Positions 59,158 to 64,000 of a stretch of DNA of 64,000 nucleotides are shown in pieces. The notes under the pieces were generated by a model that saw nothing but the letters and a program-made list of their open reading frames with translations, ran no database searches and was not told the origin of the DNA. Within the stretch, counting starts at the first letter, position 1; every line of letters starts with the position of its first letter. This DNA is from Actinobacteria bacterium UBA2286. GTDB taxonomy: Bacteria; Actinomycetota; Coriobacteriia; Anaerosomatales; Anaerosomataceae. The stretch lies in the NCBI GenBank assembly GCA_002345925.1, contig DDWM01000049.1, forward strand, positions 1-64,000, in the 5' to 3' direction. The position numbers were made by a program, and so were the translations under genes.

Positions 59158-60558
59158 GTGAGCACTGCGTACGCCCACTTCATCGGCGTCGGTGGCGCCG
59201 GAATGAGCGGCATCGCCCGGGTATTGCACGACCGGGGAATCGTCGTGACGGGCTCCGACCTCAAGGATTCGCGCTATGCCCGGTCGCTTTCTGAGGCCGG
59301 CATGCGCGTTGCGATCGGGCATGCGGCAGAGAATCTCGGCGACCCTGAAATCGTCGTGGTCTCCTCGGCGATTCCAGAGAGCAACCCCGAGCTTGCCGAG
59401 GCGCGCAGGCGCGGCATCGAAGTCTGGCCGAGGGCGAAAATGCTCGCGCACGTTGGTCGCGAGACTCTCACGCTTGCGGTAGCCGGCACACACGGCAAGA
59501 CAACCACTAGTTCGATGCTCGCCACGGTGATCGCGGGTATGGGACTCGATCCGACGTTTCTCATCGGAGGCGAGCTCAACGATATGGGCTCTAACGCGCG
59601 CTGCGGGGCTGGCGCACATTACGTGGTCGAGGCCGATGAGAGCGATGGCTCGTTCCTCTTCCTCGATTCGTACCTGGCGATCATCACGAACATCGAGGCC
59701 GACCACCTCGACCACTACTCGGGTATCGACGAGGTGGTTGCGACATTCGGTGAGTTCCTCGGCAAGATCGCTGAGGGCGGCATCGCGGTCGTTTGCGCCG
59801 ATGACGCACGACTCCCGTCGCTCGCTCGTGAGCATACGCGCGGTCGTGTAGTCACATACGGACTCGCCGAGTCCGCCGAAGTCCGCTGCAGTGACCTTGT
59901 TGCCGAGGGGATCGGCCACCGCTTTGATGTGAGCTTCCCTGACGGCACGGTGCTCCACGCGCGCATCGGCGTTCCCGGGGTACACATGGCCGTTAACGCG
60001 ACCGGAGTTCTGGCGGCCGTCTGGGCGCTTGGGCTGTGCGTCGCCGATGCCATTGGACCGCTTGCAGGCTTCACGGGAGTGCATCGTCGCTTCGAGCAGG
60101 TTGGCCACGTCAATGGCGTAACGGTAGTGGATGACTACGCGCACCACCCGACCGAGGTCAAGGCAACGCTCGCGGCGGCGAAGGCTGCAGGGTTCGAGCG
60201 TGTGTGGGCGATCTTCCAGCCGCACCGCTACAGCCGCACCGCAGCTCTCGGCGATGATTTTGGCGCTGCATTTCCCGACGCGGATCATGTCGTGTTGATG
60301 GACGTCTACAGTGCTGGCGAGGCGCCGATTCCCGGCGTGAGTGGCAAAACGATCCTCGACGCGCTACTCGATATAGATCCGCACTTCTCGGCTGCTTACT
60401 TTCCTCACCGGGGAGATGTGTGCGGCTATCTAGGATCGCGCGTCATGCCCGGGGACTTGGTCATGACGCTTGGCGCGGGGGACGTGACCGCGATGGCGGG
60501 CGAGCTCGTTCGCGAACTCGAAGGCCGTGCATCAAAGGAGAGCAGCTCGTGTCAGTAG
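59158..60558 (+). CDS. murC: UDP-N-acetylmuramate--L-alanine ligase MurC
   Basis: 466 residues. FIGVGGAGMSGIARVLHDRG at the N terminus, ATP-binding AGTHGKTTTSSML near residue 111, EADESDGSFL, HRRFEQVGHVNGVTVVDDYA with HHP, and a C-terminal domain. Adds L-Ala to UDP-MurNAc. GTG 59158 behind CAAGGAG. Overlaps murB by 10 bp. Confidence 0.96.
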   Translation: MSTAYAHFIGVGGAGMSGIARVLHDRGIVVTGSDLKDSRYARSLSEAGMRVAIGHAAENLGDPEIVVVSSAIPESNPELAEARRRGIEVWPRAKMLAHVGRETLTLAVAGTHGKTTTSSMLATVIAGMGLDPTFLIGGELNDMGSNARCGAGAHYVVEADESDGSFLFLDSYLAIITNIEADHLDHYSGIDEVVATFGEFLGKIAEGGIAVVCADDARLPSLAREHTRGRVVTYGLAESAEVRCSDLVAEGIGHRFDVSFPDGTVLHARIGVPGVHMAVNATGVLAAVWALGLCVADAIGPLAGFTGVHRRFEQVGHVNGVTVVDDYAHHPTEVKATLAAAKAAGFERVWAIFQPHRYSRTAALGDDFGAAFPDADHVVLMDVYSAGEAPIPGVSGKTILDALLDIDPHFSAAYFPHRGDVCGYLGSRVMPGDLVMTLGAGDVTAMAGELVRELEGRASKESSSCQ

Positions 60559-61457
60559 CCGCAGCATATGCTGCCTTGCATTCGCTTGATGGCGTTGATG
60601 TCCGGCAGTCCGAGCCGATGGCCCGCCATACTTCATTTCGTATCGGTGGCCCGGCGGACCTATTCGTCACCTGTGACACAGTCGCCTCGCTTGCCGCGAC
60701 CCTCGAGGTGCTCTCAGCGGAGGACGTGCCATACACGGTTGCCGGAAAAGGCTCCAACCTGCTCGTGGCCGACAGCGGTTACAGGGGTGCCGTGATGGTC
60801 TTGGGCAAGGAGTTCAAACGCCATGTCTGCGAGGGTGAGCATCTGCGTGCGGGTGCCGCATGCATCCTTGCATATCTGGTTCAGGATGCATTCTCCAAGG
60901 GCCTTGGTGGCCTTGAGTTTGCAGTTGGTGTTCCGGGTACGCTAGGCGGGGCTCTCGCAATGAATGCGGGTTCTCGCGAAGCGTGGATCGGCGCCGTGAC
61001 TGAGTCGGTGACTCTTCTCGTGCCAGGCACGGGCTTGGTTCGAATGCGTGGAGACGAGATATCGTGGGGATACCGCAGGAGCGGGCTCCCGGAGCGGGGT
61101 ATCATCGTTGAAGGAGAGCTTCGGCTGGTACCCTCGGATCCGGTAAGGATTCGTGCCGAGATGGAACGCGGGCTCACCAGACGCAGGCAGAGCCAGCCCA
61201 TGGGAGTTCCCAGCGCCGGCAGCGTGTTCGTGAACCCTGAGGGCGATTCTGCCGGTCGGCTGATCGAAAGCGTTGGACTAAAGGGAACGAAGCTCGGCGG
61301 TGCGCGGATATCGGATATCCATGCCAACTTCATCGTCAACGATGGGGGAGCGACTGCAGCCGACGTGCTTGGACTTGCAAACAAGGTCAGGACGAGCGTA
61401 AGGGATAGGCATGGCATCGAACTCCAAACGGAGGTCAGGTTCCTCGGAGAGTTCTGA
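60549..61457 (+). CDS. murB: UDP-N-acetylenolpyruvoylglucosamine reductase MurB
   Basis: 302-residue FAD enzyme forming UDP-MurNAc. HTSFRIGGPADLF, VAGKGSNLLVADSGYRG, GVPGTLGGALAMNAG and the C-terminal SQPMGVPSAGSVFVNPEGDS with the catalytic Ser and NFIVNDGGATAADV. GTG 60549 behind AAAGGAG, inside the last codons of murC. The downstream end overlaps ftsQ by 47 bp. Length fits the type IIa (Gram-positive) enzyme. Confidence 0.95.
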   Translation: MSVAAAYAALHSLDGVDVRQSEPMARHTSFRIGGPADLFVTCDTVASLAATLEVLSAEDVPYTVAGKGSNLLVADSGYRGAVMVLGKEFKRHVCEGEHLRAGAACILAYLVQDAFSKGLGGLEFAVGVPGTLGGALAMNAGSREAWIGAVTESVTLLVPGTGLVRMRGDEISWGYRRSGLPERGIIVEGELRLVPSDPVRIRAEMERGLTRRRQSQPMGVPSAGSVFVNPEGDSAGRLIESVGLKGTKLGGARISDIHANFIVNDGGATAADVLGLANKVRTSVRDRHGIELQTEVRFLGEF

Positions 61458-62403
61458 GAACCGCAGGAAGACTCATGTGGGTATTGGCTCGAACAGCAGA
61501 AGACTGACCGAGCAGCCTGTACCTCAACCAAAGGTAGACTCTACACACCGCAGCAAGCCTGTGGCTGCTAAGCGCACGTCCAATCGGGTGCGCCCGCGCT
61601 CGTTTGAGGCCGAGGCGCCTCGTACGGGCAGCGGTGACCGAGTCGCCAGAGGCAAGCGTGACGACCGTGAGCGTCGTGTGGCCGAGGCGCGGCGCAAGCG
61701 CCAGGTGCGACTTGCGTTGCTTCTTGCCGTAACGGTGACTATCGCTGGTGGCGCAATCGGTCTGTATCGTTCCCAGCTGTTTGAGATACGGTCCGTCGAT
61801 GTCATCGGAGCGGAGCGTCTGACGCCAGCGGCCGTGCGCTCGCGGGCAGAGGTGCCCGAGGGAGCCACACTGTTGCGTTTCCCGGCCGGCGCGATCAAAG
61901 AGCGGTTGCTCAGCTACGCATGGATCGAAGACGCGCAGGTAACGCGTGATTTCCCTCACGCGCTCCGCATCCGGATCGTTGAGCGCAAGCCCCTAGCAAT
62001 CGTGGACACCGGCGATACGTTCTGGGTGGTTGACTCCACAGGAATGGTTCTCGGCGAGCAGTCGCTTGAGGAGACCACAACGATGCCGATCCTGCGGGAC
62101 ATACCTGCGCTCGAGCTCAGCTCGGGCCAGGCTGCGGAGTCCGAGGTGCTCAGCAACGCCCTGAACATCCTCTCGGGTATCAGTGCAGAGCTGCGGCAGA
62201 AGGTGCGAGCGATCAGCGCTCCGAGTGTCGCCGAGACCACACTGCTCACAACCGATAGCGTAGAAGTAATCATCGGTGAGGCAGTTGAGCTTGAGAAGAA
62301 GGATGTCATCGTTCTCAAGATCATGCGCGAGCAAGCAGGCAACGTGGTCACCATCGATGTCAGATCGACGGACAGACCAGTATCAAGGGGCCTAGGGGAG
62401 TAG
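61411..62403 (+). CDS. ftsQ: Cell division protein FtsQ (DivIB)
   Basis: 330 residues: a long basic, disordered cytoplasmic tail (about 1-105), one membrane helix (about 106-125, LALLLAVTVTIAGGAIGLY), a POTRA domain (about 128-195, FEIRSVDVIGAERLTPAAVR) and the FtsQ beta-domain. The ~105-residue Arg/Ser-rich tail is longer than in most FtsQ. ATG 61411 lies inside murB behind AAGGGATAGG. Forms the FtsQLB complex with FtsL. Confidence 0.92.
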   Translation: MASNSKRRSGSSESSENRRKTHVGIGSNSRRLTEQPVPQPKVDSTHRSKPVAAKRTSNRVRPRSFEAEAPRTGSGDRVARGKRDDRERRVAEARRKRQVRLALLLAVTVTIAGGAIGLYRSQLFEIRSVDVIGAERLTPAAVRSRAEVPEGATLLRFPAGAIKERLLSYAWIEDAQVTRDFPHALRIRIVERKPLAIVDTGDTFWVVDSTGMVLGEQSLEETTTMPILRDIPALELSSGQAAESEVLSNALNILSGISAELRQKVRAISAPSVAETTLLTTDSVEVIIGEAVELEKKDVIVLKIMREQAGNVVTIDVRSTDRPVSRGLGE

Positions 62404-62474
62404 CCATTCCCGGGCGTGTCTATAGCCAGGAACGAAGGGTTCTCCCTGCTTAGGTAAGTGAACTGAACAAAAAG

Positions 62475-62503
62475 TTGCATACGTCTTGCGTGTAGGGTAG
62501 AGT
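62475..62503 (+). promoter_or_regulatory. ftsZ promoter P1
   Basis: TTGCAT (62475-62480), 17-base spacer, TAGAGT (62498-62503). Same -10 hexamer and spacing as the mraZ promoter. In the 189-bp gap after ftsQ. Confidence 0.6.
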
Positions 62504-62514
62504 TCATGCAAAGA

Positions 62515-62542
62515 TTGACGTTTGCTTGGGAACAGTATACAT
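62515..62542 (+). promoter_or_regulatory. ftsZ promoter P2
   Basis: TTGACG (62515-62520) with TATACAT (62536-62542); spacer 15 for TATACA or 17 for TACATC. Downstream of P1, about 50 bp before the ftsZ start. Confidence 0.5.
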
Positions 62543-62592
62543 CTACTTGAGGGTTAGACTACTGTAGTCGAGCCACAGCAGGAGGGCGCACG

Positions 62593-63672
62593 ATGTTGGA
62601 GACGGGAGCCAATTACTTGGCGGTCATCAAGGTCGTCGGCGTCGGGGGCGGCGGAACGAACGCCGTGAACCGAATGGTCGAAGCTGGTGTCAAAGGTGTT
62701 GAGTTCATCGCCGTGAACACAGACGCGCAGGCGTTACTCATGTCTGATGCTGATTACAAGGTTCACGTTGGCGTTGGGCTCACTAAGGGCCTGGGTGCCG
62801 GGGCGGATCCTGACGTTGGATTCCAGGCTGCAGAAGAGAATCGCGCTGAGATCAAGGAAGCGCTTCAGGGCGCCGACATGGTGTTCATCACTGCGGGTGA
62901 AGGCGGTGGCACCGGAACCGGTGCTGCACCCGTTATCGCGCAGATTGCAAAAGAAGAGATCGGCGCTCTCACGGTAGCGGTCGTTACTCGGCCGTTTGCT
63001 TTTGAGGGACGCAAGCGCGCGTTGCAGGCCGAAGAGGGCATCAAGCGCCTTCGCGAGGTGATAGACACACTCATCATCATCCCGAACGACCGGCTTCTTC
63101 AGGTGGCCGAGAAGAAGACATCCATTCTCGATGCGTTCCGCATCGCTGATGATGTGCTTCGCCAGGGCACGCAGGGCATCACGGACCTGATCACGGTCCC
63201 TGGCCTGATCAACCTGGACTTCGCCGATGTCCGCACGGTCATGCAGGATGCAGGTTCCGCGCTCATGGGCATTGGCCTAGCCGCAGGCGACAATCGCGCG
63301 CATGAGGCAGCGAAGGCTGCGATTTCGAGCCCGCTGCTTGAGAGCAGCATCGAGGGCGCGCAGGGCGTTCTGCTCAGCATCTCCGGTGGAAGCGACCTCG
63401 GTCTGTTTGAGGTCAACGAAGCGGCTGAGGTCGTTGCAGCCGCCGCTCACCCCGAGGCCAACATCATCTTCGGTGCTGTCATCGATGACAGCCTGATGGA
63501 TCAGATTCGGGTGACCGTCATTGCCACCGGCTTTGGCACCAAGCGCAAGCAGGAGTCCATGGAGTTTGAATCGGCGATATCTACCGATGAGGATCCCAGC
63601 CCGCGGATTCCGACGTTCGAACCTCTTAAGGAAGACGAGTTCGACGTACCGGAGTTTCTGAGGCGTCGCTAG
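62593..63672 (+). CDS. ftsZ: Cell division GTPase FtsZ
   Basis: Tubulin homolog that forms the division ring. 359 residues: [17 protein letters not shown], the tubulin signature [12 protein letters not shown] near residue 105, T7 loop [15 protein letters not shown], and a short linker leading to the conserved C-terminal peptide ([12 protein letters not shown]) that binds FtsZ anchors such as SepF or FtsA. The linker is only ~25 residues. ATG 62593 behind GGAGGGCG. Own promoters and a strong terminator make it a separate transcript as well as the end of the dcw cluster. Confidence 0.97.
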   Translation: MLETGANYLAVIKVVGVGGGGTNAVNRMVEAGVKGVEFIAVNTDAQALLMSDADYKVHVGVGLTKGLGAGADPDVGFQAAEENRAEIKEALQGADMVFITAGEGGGTGTGAAPVIAQIAKEEIGALTVAVVTRPFAFEGRKRALQAEEGIKRLREVIDTLIIIPNDRLLQVAEKKTSILDAFRIADDVLRQGTQGITDLITVPGLINLDFADVRTVMQDAGSALMGIGLAAGDNRAHEAAKAAISSPLLESSIEGAQGVLLSISGGSDLGLFEVNEAAEVVAAAAHPEANIIFGAVIDDSLMDQIRVTVIATGFGTKRKQESMEFESAISTDEDPSPRIPTFEPLKEDEFDVPEFLRRR

Positions 63673-63694
63673 CGCTCCACCAACTTGGCCATAG

Positions 63695-63737
63695 GGCCGC
63701 GCTCCGTCGAGACATGTGGACTCGCCGGAGCGCGGCC
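63695..63737 (+). terminator. ftsZ terminator
   Basis: GGCCGCGCTCCG (63695-63706) pairs perfectly with CGGAGCGCGGCC (63726-63737); CGAG/CTCG extends it inside. Followed by TTGGTATTT. Lies 22 bp after the ftsZ stop. Confidence 0.75.
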
Positions 63738-63759
63738 TTGGTATTTCCACTGAAGAGAA

Positions 63760-63789
63760 AGACCCCGCCTCCAATGGAGAGCGGGGTCT
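63760..63789 (-). terminator. Terminator of the convergent Pro/Ala-rich gene
   Basis: AGACCCCGC (63760-63768) pairs with GCGGGGTCT (63781-63789), with CTCC/GGAG inside. On the minus strand it is followed by TTTCTCTTC, and it lies 15 bp after the stop of the minus-strand gene. Confidence 0.7.
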
Positions 63790-63804
63790 CACTGTTGTTG
63801 ATTG

Positions 63805-64000
63805 CTACTCCGCTGGGGGTGCCGGAGGTGCAGGTGGTGCGGGTGGTGCGGGTGGCGCCGGCGGTGCAGGAGGTGCCGTCGGAGGCGCTACCGGCGGTGC
63901 AGGGGGTGCAACCGGCGGGGCCGGTGCGTAGCCTGCAGGAGCCGACGGAGTGTACCCGGCCGGTGCTCCCATCGTCCCACGCTTGATCTTCTTGAAGACC
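63805..64000 (-). CDS. C-terminal end of a protein with a Pro-Ala-rich repetitive tail
   Basis: The minus strand is open from the window edge to TAG at 63805-63807, 64 residues. It starts FKKIKRGTMGAPAGY, then a long APP/PPA repeat ending APPAE. The N-terminal part is outside the window. The plus-strand frames here (Gly-Gly-Ala repeats) are its shadow: the minus reading has a terminator directly behind its stop. Such Pro-rich tails occur on membrane or cell-surface proteins and depend on EF-P for translation. Family not identified. Confidence 0.6.
   Translation of the reverse strand, partial: VFKKIKRGTMGAPAGYTPSAPAGYAPAPPVAPPAPPVAPPTAPPAPPAPPAPPAPPAPPAPPAE

Noticed and set aside
58753..60288. 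511-codon open frame on the minus strand
   Set aside because: Antisense to murG/murC, which have complete catalytic motifs; no recognisable domain in the antisense product.
63714..63986. Plus-strand Gly-Gly-Ala or Val-rich repeat proteins after ftsZ
   Set aside because: These are shadows of the minus-strand Pro-Ala tail. A terminator oriented for the minus strand sits just behind that stop, and the plus frames would have to start inside the ftsZ terminator.

Overview
The window is a high-GC, gene-dense stretch of a bacterial chromosome with short intergenic gaps, many 1-11 bp gene overlaps and frequent GTG/TTG starts. Gene content and order point to a monoderm actinobacterium (Actinomycetota), most like the Coriobacteriia/Anaerosomatales-type lineages. 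The supporting features are a type IV pilus locus with no secretin (PilQ), a SteA-SteB pair, a fused shikimate kinase/dehydroquinate synthase, a meso-DAP-type MurE and a complete dcw cluster ending in ftsQ-ftsZ without ftsA. The taxonomic placement is inference. No rRNA, tRNA, CRISPR array, IS element or prophage was seen.

Layout. 1-468: 3' end of an unidentified gene. 0.6-13.7 kb: type IV pilus locus (pilB, pilT, pilC, two almost identical pilin genes, pilD, three minor-pilin-like genes including a 515-residue one with FnIII/Ig-like domains, pilM, pilN, pilO and a PilP-like gene). 13.8-17 kb: shikimate genes aroC, aroKB fusion and aroQ. 17-18.6 kb: Xaa-Pro peptidase and efp. 18.7-22.3 kb: two-subunit biotin carboxylase/carboxyltransferase plus an Asp23 protein. 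22.4-30.5 kb: nusB, xseB, dxs, tlyA, nadK, recN, steA, steB. 30.5-32.8 kb (minus strand): murJ and a GT2 glycosyltransferase. 32.9-39.7 kb: a membrane lipoprotein of unknown role, a MraY/WecA-like transferase, pyrG, a DUF3866 gene and ald. 39.8-45.6 kb: xerD and a BMP-type nucleoside ABC importer. 45.6-47.4 kb: small membrane proteins and a DUF4349 lipoprotein. 47.7-63.7 kb: dcw cluster mraZ-rsmH-ftsL-ftsI-murE-murF-mraY-murD-ftsW-murG-murC-murB-ftsQ-ftsZ. 63.8-64 kb (minus strand): the Pro/Ala-rich tail of another gene.

The genes fit together as cell-surface and growth functions: pilus assembly, precursor supply (aromatics, pyruvate carboxylation, isoprenoids by Dxs, L-alanine metabolism by Ald, CTP by PyrG), lipid II synthesis and flipping (MurC-G, MraY, MurJ), division (FtsL/I/W/Q/Z) and control of hydrolysis (SteA/B). 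The most interesting non-standard signals are: (1) an in-frame internal GTG with its own Shine-Dalgarno sequence inside the carboxyltransferase gene, which would release a free AccB-sized biotin carrier; (2) a structured, SD-sequestering leader in front of the unknown membrane lipoprotein/GT4-type operon at 32.9 kb; (3) murJ with no canonical start codon where its conserved N terminus begins; (4) the recent tandem pilin duplication with a matching hairpin behind each copy; (5) a 47-residue membrane protein gene with its own promoter, divergent from mraZ; (6) a possibly leaderless xerD transcript placed against a perfect terminator hairpin.
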